Below, in pieces: positions 52,321 to 60,313 of a stretch of 62,136 nt of DNA. Every line of letters begins with the position of its first letter. The first letter of the stretch is position 1. The translations under genes and the position numbers were made by a program. Under the pieces are notes generated by a model. That model ran no database searches. It was not told the DNA's origin and worked only from the letters and a program-made list of their open reading frames with translations. This DNA comes from Spirochaetota bacterium (GTDB lineage Bacteria > Spirochaetota > UBA4802 > UBA5368), in contig DATIKU010000003.1 of NCBI GenBank assembly GCA_035477215.1, positions 1-62,136 on the forward strand. The letters run 5' to 3'.

Positions 52321-52348
52321 AGTGTATTTATTCGGACAATTTTGTCAA
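52321..52348 (-). promoter_or_regulatory. Putative sigma70-type promoter for the activase gene
   Basis: On the minus strand TTGACA (52348-52343), a 16-base spacer, and TACACT (52326-52321; 4/6). The start codon at 52259 lies about 55 bases downstream. The surrounding 100 bases are locally AT-rich. Confidence 0.5.
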
Positions 52349-52544
52349 TGGTATTTTATTTTTATTTGTTCACCAAATGTACGGGATGTGCCGTGAAGGG
52401 GTGAATATATATGCGCCCTTTCGGCATATGGATTTCGCTTGAGGGAGTATTCGGCGGTTGATACCTGCGAAGACCATATGAAAAGCGCTGGGTGGTTTCC
52501 GCGCCTTCGTTCTTTACTTTACTCCACGCAAACGACCGGAGCCG
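52349..52544. other. Intergenic stretch, nothing further recognised
   Basis: About 200 bases between the activase promoter and the end of the M23 peptidase gene. No ORF, RNA gene or strong hairpin is seen. Confidence 0.5.
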
Positions 52545-53486
52545 CTACCACAAAACCTGAAGGGGATTGATCAACCTTCCGTTATGCCAGAGCGTAAAGT
52601 GCAGGTGCGGCCCCGTGCTCCAGCCGGTGGACCCGACTCTGCCGATAATCCTTCCGGCAGCGACCCGTTGGCCCGGACGCACGTGAATGGCGCCGAGGTG
52701 GCCGTACAATGTGCGGTAGCCATTCGGATGATCGATGACCACGGCCTTGCCGTATCCGCCCATCCATCCGGTCGCAACTACCGTACCTTCACATGAGGCA
52801 CCGACCGCCGTGCCATGGGCCGTGGCGATGTCTACGCCGTTGTGAAATCCGTATTGCCTGAATATGGGATGCACCCTCCCGCCGAAGTGGGAGCTGAAAC
52901 GCCCCGCAAGCGGCGAGCGGAACATCTCCCTGAGCGCGTACCTTCGCGCCATGTTCGGCGTCATGGTATGGGTGATGGGGCGCGCCCCCTCCACGAACAC
53001 CGCCGCCGGCTTCTTCTCGCTTCTGAACCGGGAGAAAGCCCAGTACAGCGGCGGCAGTTTCTGAACGCTGACGCTCGAGCGCTCGACGCCGTAGAGCTCG
53101 GCGATCTCTTCGACCTCCGAGGGATCGGTGATAAAGTTGAGCACTCCCACTTCCGAGGGCACAACAACGCGCTGATTTACCCGCGCCGTAAGCGTGTCCC
53201 AGTGGGGGTTCGCTCCTATGAGGGTATCGATGTTGATCCCGTTGTCGCGGGCTATTTTCCAGAAATTGTCCCCTTTCCTGATTTCGACCACGCGCAGATC
53301 GATGCGGTCGAAACGGACCTCGCCGCTTATAAAACTCAAATAGTCGTTTTCGGTGGAGAACAGGCTGTGGATGCTGACCGGGGCCGCCGGTTCGTCCGCG
53401 GGCAAGAGACCCGCGACCGAGAGTCCCGCGATGACGGCGATCGCGGCGAAAAGCCCGATGAGTGAATATACGTATCTCCTCGGCAT
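52545..53486 (-). CDS. M23-family peptidase with LysM-like domain
   Basis: A 313-aa envelope protein. A membrane anchor/signal (residues 5-30) is followed by a LysM-like module (about 80-125: VVEIRKGDNFWKIARDNGI..IDTLIGANPH) and the M23 LytM domain near the C-terminus. The zinc ligands are visible in FHNGVDIA (His, Asp) and HLHF (His). It probably cuts or regulates cutting of peptidoglycan cross-links. ATG 53486 is preferred: GGGGTG lies just upstream and a signal sequence follows directly. The frame is open to 53657 and ATG 53498 is an alternative. It is preceded by the cold-shock gene and its terminator. Confidence 0.88.
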   Translation of the reverse strand: MPRRYVYSLIGLFAAIAVIAGLSVAGLLPADEPAAPVSIHSLFSTENDYLSFISGEVRFDRIDLRVVEIRKGDNFWKIARDNGINIDTLIGANPHWDTLTARVNQRVVVPSEVGVLNFITDPSEVEEIAELYGVERSSVSVQKLPPLYWAFSRFRSEKKPAAVFVEGARPITHTMTPNMARRYALREMFRSPLAGRFSSHFGGRVHPIFRQYGFHNGVDIATAHGTAVGASCEGTVVATGWMGGYGKAVVIDHPNGYRTLYGHLGAIHVRPGQRVAAGRIIGRVGSTGWSTGPHLHFTLWHNGRLINPLQVLW

Positions 53487-53633
53487 TGAGCACCCCATAT
53501 CGGTAATCTCGATCATCGACGAACTTCCCCACGCCGTGAGCGTGGCACTGCGCACATCCGGGGGAAGGATTGAAGCCTCCGTACAGAGATCATCGGTCGA
53601 ACAGTCGGTCAAGAAAATTTTACCTGTGAGACG

Positions 53634-53662
53634 AAAAAAAGAGAGCGCCCGAAACACTCTCT
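53634..53662 (-). terminator. Rho-independent terminator of the cold-shock gene
   Basis: On the minus strand AGAGAGTG, loop TTTCGGG, CGCTCTCT (8 pairs including one T-G), immediately followed by a run of seven T. It lies about 30 bases after the csp stop. Confidence 0.92.
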
Positions 53663-53692
53663 TCAGTATGATTATTTAGATTGCCGTGTGAG

Positions 53693-53893
53693 TTATATGA
53701 CTTTCACCGAAACGGCCCTGGGTCCCTTCTCCCCGTTTTCCACCTCGAATTCAACATTGTCCCCTTCGGCAAGCGTCTTGAATCCATCCCCGCCGATTCC
53801 GGTGTAATGGACGAACACGTCGTTACCGTTCTCCTGTTTGATGAACCCGAACCCTTTTTTGTCGTTGAACCATTTTACCACACCTTTAGGCAT
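53693..53893 (-). CDS. Cold-shock protein (CspA family)
   Basis: A 66-aa single OB-fold RNA/DNA-binding protein. The RNP1 motif KGFGFI and RNP2-like VFVHY are present, with the family start [11 protein letters not shown]. Such proteins melt RNA structure and act as RNA chaperones at low temperature or constitutively. The ribosome site AAGGAG before ATG 53893 is good. The leader is long (promoter-like sequence at 54034-54062), a feature common in cold-shock genes. The gene has its own terminator. Confidence 0.97.
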   Translation of the reverse strand: MPKGVVKWFNDKKGFGFIKQENGNDVFVHYTGIGGDGFKTLAEGDNVEFEVENGEKGPRAVSVKVI

Positions 53894-54241
53894 TGTGAAA
53901 ACTCCTTACCATTAATTTGCGGCTTGGCGCCTGGGGCAGAGCTCTGCATCTGAATCCGCTTCTCTGATGCTTTTCCTCGGGGGAAAACCGGAGTGTGCCG
54001 ATCCTAAGCCTCTCCACCCGCCGGTAACGGTATATACTGCATTAATTAAGATAATATGTCAAATATTATTCGTTTTTTTAATGATTATTTGACCTCGTAG
54101 TATCCGCAGATTCGCAATAAGTTTATTTATTTACCGGCGATAGGGAAACAGGATTTCCCCGGAGCTCTAAATACAATTGACAAATACACCGTCGAAAGTA
54201 CCCTCTCCTGACGCGCAAACTTCCGTTTTCCAGGAATATCG
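53894..54241. other. Divergent intergenic region between csp and lolC/E
   Basis: A 348-base region without ORFs. On the minus strand TTGACA at 54062-54057 with a weak -10 (CAGTAT, 17-base spacer) could start the csp message, giving a 5' leader of about 130 bases. The plus strand carries the lol promoter candidate listed separately. The csp leader may fold, but I cannot define a named thermosensor. Confidence 0.5.
54177..54204 (+). promoter_or_regulatory. Putative promoter of the lol operon
   Basis: TTGACA at 54177-54182, a 16-base spacer, TACCCT at 54199-54204 (3/6). It is followed 38 bases later by ATG 54242 of the permease gene. Confidence 0.45.
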
Positions 54242-55543
54242 ATGAGACCGTACGAACTGTTTGTTGGACTCCGCTACCTCAAGGCCAAAAAGAGCCAGGG
54301 GTTTATCTCATTCAATACGCTGCTCTCCATCGTAATTGTATTCCTCGGTGTCTTCATCCTCATCGTAGTCATAAGCGTGATGACCGGCTTTCAGGGCCAG
54401 ATAAAGGACAAGATACTCGACGTCGACTCGCATATAACCGTATCGGGCTATTCGGGCGACGGCGGCGAGGGAATATCCGATTACGCCGCAATCACCGGGA
54501 AAATCAGGGCGATAAAGGGCGTCCGTTCGGCAAGCCCCTACCTGCAGGGCCAGGGCCTCTTCCGCTTCCGCACGGCGATAACCCCTGTCCTGATTCGCGG
54601 TATCGGTTCGACGGCGGGCATTCCCGAGGACACGGTGAAATTCATTACCGAGGGGCCGAAGTCCTATCAGCGCGACAACGATATTTACATCGGATCGGAG
54701 ATGGCGTTCAACCTCGGCATACGCCGGGGCGACACGGTGGAGCTCATCGTCCCCCGCGGCCGGCTGACGGCGACCACCGGGGTGACCCCGGGGATGGGCT
54801 CGTTCCGCGTGGCCGGCTTTTTCAAAACGGGCTATTACGATTTCGACACCCGGCTCATCATGATGTCGCTTCCGGCGTCACAACGCCTTTACAGCCTCGG
54901 CAACATCGTATGGGGCATCGGCGTGAAGATCGACGACATCTACCGCATGGATTACATGTCCTCGCGCATACAATCGACGATCGGCTTCAGCTACCAGACG
55001 CTCACCGCCGAGCAGCGCAACCAGAACCTCTTCTACGCGCTCAGGCTCGAGAAGCTCATCATGACCATCATCCTGTTCCTTGTCATCATCTCGGCGGGTT
55101 TCTCCATCATGGGGACGCTGGTGATGGTGGTGATGGAGAAGCGCCGCGATATCGGCATACTCAAGTCGATGGGCGCCACTCCCATCTCCATCATGGTGAT
55201 TTTCGTGCTGGAGGGGTTCTTTATCGGGGTGATCGGAACCGTGGCCGGCGTCGTCGGTGGACTGTGGGCGGCGCTCAACCTGGAGGTCATCATCCGCGGG
55301 ATCGAAACGGCGATAAACGGCGTGATGGGTTACATCTACACCGTCTTCGACCTGGGCTTCTACTTCAACATCACCCTGGTCCCTAAAAGCGTTTATTACA
55401 TCGATACCATCCCGACCGAGATCAAGCCGGAATTCGTGGTGCTCATCGCGGCCTTCGCGGTGTTCCTCTCGACCGTGGCCGCCATTTTCCCATCGTGGCA
55501 CGCCTCGCGCCTCCAGCCGGTCGAAACCATACGATACGAATAG
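54242..55543 (+). CDS. lolC: Lipoprotein-releasing ABC transporter permease (LolC/LolE type)
   Basis: A 433-aa inner-membrane permease with the LolCE plan. One N-terminal helix (about residues 25-47), a large periplasmic MacB-like domain (about 50-265) and three C-terminal helices of the FtsX type, with EKRRDIGILKSMGATP at the cytoplasmic coupling region. It starts like LolC/E (YELFVGLRYLKAKKSQGFISF). Lipoprotein release feeds the Lol pathway to the outer membrane. Only one permease is seen, so it may act as a homodimer (LolF-like). Gene symbol assignment between lolC and lolE is arbitrary. Confidence 0.9.
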   Translation: MRPYELFVGLRYLKAKKSQGFISFNTLLSIVIVFLGVFILIVVISVMTGFQGQIKDKILDVDSHITVSGYSGDGGEGISDYAAITGKIRAIKGVRSASPYLQGQGLFRFRTAITPVLIRGIGSTAGIPEDTVKFITEGPKSYQRDNDIYIGSEMAFNLGIRRGDTVELIVPRGRLTATTGVTPGMGSFRVAGFFKTGYYDFDTRLIMMSLPASQRLYSLGNIVWGIGVKIDDIYRMDYMSSRIQSTIGFSYQTLTAEQRNQNLFYALRLEKLIMTIILFLVIISAGFSIMGTLVMVVMEKRRDIGILKSMGATPISIMVIFVLEGFFIGVIGTVAGVVGGLWAALNLEVIIRGIETAINGVMGYIYTVFDLGFYFNITLVPKSVYYIDTIPTEIKPEFVVLIAAFAVFLSTVAAIFPSWHASRLQPVETIRYE

Positions 55544-55555
55544 GGCCTGCGCTAT

Positions 55556-56242
55556 ATGGAACCGGACAAAATAATTGATGCGAAATCCATAGAGAAAGTA
55601 TACGGCTCGGGCCGCAACGCCCTGCGCGTGCTGCGGGGGGTGTCTCTCTCCATCGGCCGGGGCGATATCATTTCGATAGTGGGCCCCTCGGGCGCCGGCA
55701 AGTCGACGCTTCTCAATGTGATGGGCTGTCTTGACGGATTCCAGTCGGGGAGCCTTTCGATCCTCGGCCGCGAGCTCTCCGGTCTCTCGGTCGAGGACCT
55801 TTCCAATTTCCGAAACCGTCACATTGGCTTCGTTTTCCAGCTGCACAACCTGCTTCCCGACTTCACCGCGCTCGAAAACGTCATGATGCCGCTCTTCATA
55901 CGCCGCGATGGACGCGCCCGGGCAAGGGAAACGGCGCTTTCGGTCATCGAGCGCTTCGGCATGCTTGACAGAATCGGCCACCGCCCGGGCGAGCTTTCGG
56001 GCGGCGAATGCCAGCGCATAGCGGTCGCCCGGGCTATCGTCTGCAGGCCCGATATCATCCTGGCCGACGAGCCGACCGGGAACCTGGACAGCAAAAACTC
56101 GCAGGTGCTGATGAGCACGCTCTTCGAACTGGGCAGGGAAAACGGCACCACGATCGTGGTGGTGACCCACGACGCCGGGATCGCGTCGATGACCGGCCGC
56201 ACCATTACCATCGTGGACGGCGCCATCATCTCGGCGCAATAA
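55556..56242 (+). CDS. lolD: Lipoprotein-releasing ABC transporter ATP-binding protein
   Basis: A 228-aa ABC ATPase of the LolD/MacB type. It has Walker A GPSGAGKST, Q-loop VFQLHNLLPDFTALENVMMP, the signature LSGGECQRIAVARA and Walker B IILADEPTGNLDS. It is cytoplasmic and drives the LolC/E-type permease encoded 12 bases upstream. The length matches the family. LSGGECQR instead of LSGGEQQR is a small variation in the signature. Confidence 0.95.
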   Translation: MEPDKIIDAKSIEKVYGSGRNALRVLRGVSLSIGRGDIISIVGPSGAGKSTLLNVMGCLDGFQSGSLSILGRELSGLSVEDLSNFRNRHIGFVFQLHNLLPDFTALENVMMPLFIRRDGRARARETALSVIERFGMLDRIGHRPGELSGGECQRIAVARAIVCRPDIILADEPTGNLDSKNSQVLMSTLFELGRENGTTIVVVTHDAGIASMTGRTITIVDGAIISAQ

Positions 56243-56342
56243 TACTTGCAATGACGGCATTTGAGTGGTACTCTGTAATATGAAACCCATATCGGCACCC
56301 ATGCGGCGCCTTTCCCCATATTGATCGGGCGGAGCGAACGGA

Positions 56343-57938
56343 ATGAAAATCGAATTCGTCGGCGGAGCGGGAACCGTGACCGGTTCCTCGTATATCGTGA
56401 GAAACGGTGATTTCTCCATCATGGTCGACTGCGGGATGTTCCAGGGCAGACGCGAACTAAAGGAACGCAACTTCCAGCACCTTATCCACGCCCCGTCCGA
56501 AATCGACGCCGTCCTTCTCACCCACGCGCACATCGACCACAGCGGCCTCATCCCGAAGATCGTGAAGGAAGGCTACACCAATTCAATCTATGCCACCGAC
56601 GCGACGGCGGCCCTGTGCACCATCATGCTTCCCGACAGCGCCCACATCCAGGAGACGGACATCGAATGGATCAACCGCAGGCAGAAGAAACTGGGACGCG
56701 AGGCGATCCCCCCGCTCTACACATCGGAAGATGCGGAGAAAGCCCTCCGGTTTTTCGCGCCGCGGCGATACGGCGAAATTTTCGATGTCGTTAAAGGCGT
56801 AAAGGCGCGCTTTCGCGACGCGGGGCACATCCTCGGCTCGGCATTTATCGAGATGTGGATCGAGACGAATGGCCGCACCGTCAAGCTCGTATTTTCCGGC
56901 GACCTGGGAACAAAAGGCCAGGCGATCATCCGCGACCCCGAAACGACCGACGAGGCGGACATCCTCCTGATAGAATCCACCTACGGCAACCGCCTGCATA
57001 AAAGCCGCGAGGACACGTTTGCGGAATTTAAACAGATCATCCTCGATTCGTACAACCGCAAGGGAAATATCATCATACCCTCGTTCGCGATCGAGCGCAC
57101 TCAGGAGATTATCTTCACGCTCGGAAGGCTTTTCAAGCAGGGAGAAGTGCCGCCGATACCGGTGTATATCGATTCGCCGCTTGCGATTTCGGCTACCGAG
57201 ATATTCAAGAAAAACGCGCACCTCTTCGATGATGAAATGCGCGCGCTGCTTTCCTCGGGCGACAACCCGCTGGAATTTCCCTGCCTGCATTACACCCGCA
57301 GCGCGGAGGAATCGAAAAAACTAAACGACTCGCGCGGGGCGATTATCATTGCGGCTTCGGGGATGTGTACCGCCGGCCGCATCAAGTTCCACCTGGCGAA
57401 CAACCTGCACCGCGCGGAATCGTGCGTGGTCTTCGTCGGATTCCAGGCCCAGGGCACGCTGGGGCGTCGGCTGGTGGACGGCGAGAAGCGCGTGAGCATC
57501 TACGGCGAGGACATCGCGGTGCGCGCGAAAATCCACACACTCGGCGGATTCTCGGCTCACGCCGACCGTGATCACCTCCTCGAATGGATGGGCTCCATCA
57601 GGAACGACCGGCTGAATGTCTTTGTCGTACACGGCGAGGAGGCCGCCTCGCTCGCGTTCGCCGAATCGGTCAGGGAGCGCTTCGGATACGATACGCGGGT
57701 CCCCCGCTGGGGAGAGGTCGTGGACCTCGACACGATGGCAAGCACATCGGCGCACTACGGGACCGCGCCGACCTCGTCGGTCGAACGGGAGATGGAGTCG
57801 CTGAAAGATACGATGGCGGCCCTTTTTAAAAAGTACGAGCAGGCCAGAAGCGAAAAGCGGATATTCCAGGCCGCCCGCCTCGAGCAGGACCTGAATGATC
57901 TCGCCGAGAAAGCCCGCTCCCTGCACGACGCCCTTTAA
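56343..57938 (+). CDS. MBL-fold beta-CASP RNase-like protein
   Basis: A 531-aa metal-dependent nuclease-like protein of the CPSF-73/YSH1-type beta-CASP group found widely in bacteria. The MBL motif is LTHAHIDHSGLIPKI near residue 60, and later ligands lie in FRDAGHILGSAF and FSGDLGTKG. The beta-CASP insertion (about 205-390) has IPSFAIERTQEII and ASGMCTAGRI. The C-terminus carries HTLGGFSAHADRDHL, the usual last ligand region. A C-terminal coiled coil (about 490-531) is an addition. It probably acts on RNA, with the precise substrate unknown. It lies downstream of the lol genes, with 100 bases between. Confidence 0.9.
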   Translation: MKIEFVGGAGTVTGSSYIVRNGDFSIMVDCGMFQGRRELKERNFQHLIHAPSEIDAVLLTHAHIDHSGLIPKIVKEGYTNSIYATDATAALCTIMLPDSAHIQETDIEWINRRQKKLGREAIPPLYTSEDAEKALRFFAPRRYGEIFDVVKGVKARFRDAGHILGSAFIEMWIETNGRTVKLVFSGDLGTKGQAIIRDPETTDEADILLIESTYGNRLHKSREDTFAEFKQIILDSYNRKGNIIIPSFAIERTQEIIFTLGRLFKQGEVPPIPVYIDSPLAISATEIFKKNAHLFDDEMRALLSSGDNPLEFPCLHYTRSAEESKKLNDSRGAIIIAASGMCTAGRIKFHLANNLHRAESCVVFVGFQAQGTLGRRLVDGEKRVSIYGEDIAVRAKIHTLGGFSAHADRDHLLEWMGSIRNDRLNVFVVHGEEAASLAFAESVRERFGYDTRVPRWGEVVDLDTMASTSAHYGTAPTSSVEREMESLKDTMAALFKKYEQARSEKRIFQAARLEQDLNDLAEKARSLHDAL

Positions 57939-57964
57939 GAAACGCGGTTTCGGGATGAAGTCAA

Positions 57965-59059
57965 ATGGCCGAACTGATTAAAACCATCACCGATAAAAGT
58001 CTCTTCGAGGAGATATTCTACAAGTTCTTCCTCAAGAACAACGTTTTCCTGAAAACAAGGAGCGGCGATCTGAAGATCAAATTCTTCGGCTATACCGACG
58101 GCATGGCGGCGCTCAAAATTCCCTACCTCAAGAACATGTACGAGAGCTGCCTCATCTTCACCCGGAACGAATCGTACACTATCTACGCCAACCTCAAGCT
58201 CGTCGAGAAACAGGAAGACGACTCGTACATCTTCATCCCCGTCAAGTTTCAGATCATCTCCGCCATGCGCAGGGAGGACCGTAAGATCGTCGGTATCGGC
58301 GGGCAGGGAAAGAGCATCATTTACGTTACGAACATAATCTCGGATTTTATCATCCAGAATTCCCTTGCCATGGAAAGCAAAAAGGTCGACCATGTGAAGG
58401 AGATCGTCCGTTTCGACCTGGAGAAACAGTTTAAACAGGTAAGGATTTTTTTCTGCAACGAGGGAATGACCGACATCCGCATGAAATACTTTTACGAAAA
58501 CAAGACGCCCTATCTGATAAACGACATCAGCAAAAAGGAAACCGTAAAGGACGGAGCGTTTTTCAACTACTATTTAAACAACATCTACGGCAGGGATTAT
58601 CAGCTCGTCAACAGGAAGAATCTCATCTCGGAGGTATCGGTCCCGGTTTTATACAAGGCACGGATCCCATACGGCTACATCCAGTGCAACGGGGCCACGC
58701 CGCTTTCCGAGTCGGCGCTCCTCATCGTCAAGCGCATGGCGATCGTCGCCGAGGAGCTTTTCAACAAATACAAGGTGTTTCCCGTCCCCGACGAACGGCT
58801 GCTGGTCTCGGACATTTCTAAAAATGGCGTGGGAATCGTCTTCAAGGAGCGCCGCTTCATCCGCTATTTCAAGGAAAACAGCTACGTCTGTTTCGACCTC
58901 AACCTTCCCGAAAACAAACGGTCTTCGTGCCTTGCCGTCATCCGGAACATCGTCATCATGGAAAACAAGATCATCAAGGTGGGCTGCGAGATCAGGGAGC
59001 TCGACGCCCTCAGCGAGGTGAATTACGAGGAGTACCTGGAGTCACAGAGGACGTTGTAG
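57965..59059 (+). CDS. DUF1577/PilZ-like protein
   Basis: A 364-aa cytoplasmic protein resembling the DUF1577-containing proteins I know from Leptospira. The C-terminal about 100 residues look like a PilZ domain (LLVSDISKNGVGIVFKERR; CFDLNLPENK), the c-di-GMP-binding fold, although the usual RxxxR motif just before it is not obvious. The N-terminal region is unassigned. Such proteins probably act as c-di-GMP effectors. The gene begins 26 bases after the beta-CASP gene. This family is the best single hint that the host is a spirochaete. Confidence 0.75.
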   Translation: MAELIKTITDKSLFEEIFYKFFLKNNVFLKTRSGDLKIKFFGYTDGMAALKIPYLKNMYESCLIFTRNESYTIYANLKLVEKQEDDSYIFIPVKFQIISAMRREDRKIVGIGGQGKSIIYVTNIISDFIIQNSLAMESKKVDHVKEIVRFDLEKQFKQVRIFFCNEGMTDIRMKYFYENKTPYLINDISKKETVKDGAFFNYYLNNIYGRDYQLVNRKNLISEVSVPVLYKARIPYGYIQCNGATPLSESALLIVKRMAIVAEELFNKYKVFPVPDERLLVSDISKNGVGIVFKERRFIRYFKENSYVCFDLNLPENKRSSCLAVIRNIVIMENKIIKVGCEIRELDALSEVNYEEYLESQRTL

Positions 59060-59100
59060 GCCCCCCGCAAAGCCATCTGTCGGATTAATCCAATCCCGCA

Positions 59101-59934
59101 TCAGGGTAATCCCGCGTATCGCAGTAATTCCCCGCAACGAACGGGCCCGATAAGGACAAGGCCGGCACCCGGGCTGCCGAGCGCGACGCCCAGCACGTGA
59201 CGCCCCAGGACGGCGCTTTCGAACCGGAGCGATAATGCGGCGCCCCCTCCCTCCTTCATGCAGGATACGGCTTCGCCGTCGATCACGAACTCATATCGTC
59301 GCAGCGACCCGGGTACGCCCGAGCCTTCAAGCTTCGCCAGTGACTCCTTGAGCGTCCACAGGCGGAAAAAAGCGGCGGCGCCCATCACGCGGCATTCCTC
59401 CCCGGAAAAATATTTCCGTGCGACGGCGAGCGGGGGTTTTCGGAGCCTTTCGATGTCTATGCCGACGGCGGCGGACGCGGAAAGGACAAGCGCCGCCGCA
59501 CCCGCGGTGTGGGAGATGCCCGCATGGTATCGAACGCGCGTTCCGCGGACGGCAAAGCTTCCATCGGGGGCATGCGCCGTCTCAATCGACGTCGCGGGCA
59601 GAGCGTCCAGCGCGCCGCATATCGTTTTGGCAAGCAGGCGCGAGGCGAGGTACCGAATGCGCGCTTCCGGGTTTTTAAGCGATTCGAAGCGGGCGCGTTC
59701 GCCGCCGGCGAGCATCGGAACCACCGATTCTTCCAGAAGCCCCGGGTCGCGCGAACCGAAGCGGCACACCGCCGCGAGAGCGAACTGTCCGTCCGCCATC
59801 GACGCGCGGATGCCGGATATTTCGTGAAGATGTATCGTTCGAAGCGCGGCCACGGCATCATGTTTGTCCCGCCGGGCGGACAAGTCAAGACCGTAATAAC
59901 CGGGAAGCCCCCACGCGGAGGAAACACCAGCCAC
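59101..59934 (-). CDS. 4'-phosphopantetheinyl transferase (Sfp type)
   Basis: A 277-aa enzyme that adds the phosphopantetheine arm to carrier proteins of fatty-acid, polyketide or peptide synthases. The family motifs are VGIDIERL near residue 163 (Mg2+ ligands Asp and Glu) and FFRLWTLKESLAK near residue 193. The preceding HAGISHTAG segment is also typical. The start is GTG 59934, with AAGGGA 5 bases before it. An ATG at 59936 is in another frame. It is divergent from the cobalamin riboswitch, and its ribosome site nearly touches the -35 box of that promoter. No carrier protein or synthase gene is in the window. Confidence 0.9.
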   Translation of the reverse strand: MAGVSSAWGLPGYYGLDLSARRDKHDAVAALRTIHLHEISGIRASMADGQFALAAVCRFGSRDPGLLEESVVPMLAGGERARFESLKNPEARIRYLASRLLAKTICGALDALPATSIETAHAPDGSFAVRGTRVRYHAGISHTAGAAALVLSASAAVGIDIERLRKPPLAVARKYFSGEECRVMGAAAFFRLWTLKESLAKLEGSGVPGSLRRYEFVIDGEAVSCMKEGGGAALSLRFESAVLGRHVLGVALGSPGAGLVLIGPVRCGELLRYAGLP

Positions 59935-59943
59935 ATAAATCCC

Positions 59944-59972
59944 TTGACATTCCGGGGACGAATCCGATAGCG
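59944..59972 (+). promoter_or_regulatory. Putative promoter of the cobalamin-controlled leader
   Basis: TTGACA at 59944-59949 followed by a weak -10 (ATAGCG or TAGCGT) about 17-18 bases downstream. The cobalamin riboswitch begins directly after. It overlaps the 5' leader of the divergent phosphopantetheinyl transferase gene. Confidence 0.5.
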
Positions 59973-59974
59973 TA

Positions 59975-60115
59975 TCGCCGACGGCTGAAAACGCCGTCTG
60001 GAGGAAGCGGGTGAGATTCCCGCGCTGTCCCGCAACTGTAATTCCGCCCCGTGCGGATGAGCCAGGAACTCCGATTTACTGGATATCCTCGAGGAACGGG
60101 AACCGGTGAGCTGTT
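59975..60115 (+). promoter_or_regulatory. Cobalamin (adenosyl-B12) riboswitch
   Basis: The B12 aptamer hallmarks appear in order: CGGCTGAAAACGCCGTC (early stem), GCGGGTGAGATTCCCGC, CTGTCCCGCAACTGTAA and GAGCCAGGA. Known riboswitches of this class sense B12 and shut off transport or synthesis genes. A downstream terminator (60149-60176) suggests transcriptional control. The regulated gene is the btuB-like receptor at 60314. The boundaries are approximate. Confidence 0.95.
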
Positions 60116-60148
60116 CGGCCGCAAGGGCCGTCCGCCCCCGATCAAACC

Positions 60149-60176
60149 GGCGCGCCCCGAGCGCGCCTTTTTATTT
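60149..60176 (+). terminator. Riboswitch expression-platform terminator
   Basis: GGCGCGC, loop CCCGA, GCGCGCC (7 G-C-rich pairs), followed by TTTTTATTT. It lies between the B12 aptamer and the btuB-like start, the standard arrangement for B12-induced premature termination. Confidence 0.95.
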
Positions 60177-60313
60177 GTCCGGGAAGAAGGCCCCCACGCT
60201 TCACTCACACGACCCCTCCGTAGATTATCCATGTTCTTCGCACGGACGGCGGACGGGGCGCCGAATGGAAAGCCCCCTCGCCTCCGGAGAATACCATCTA
60301 CACGGAGGAGTAC

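Noticed and set aside
54878-56551. Minus-strand open frame of 557 codons
   Set aside because: Antisense to lolC, lolD and the beta-CASP gene. His/Arg/Asp-rich shadow, no recognisable domain.
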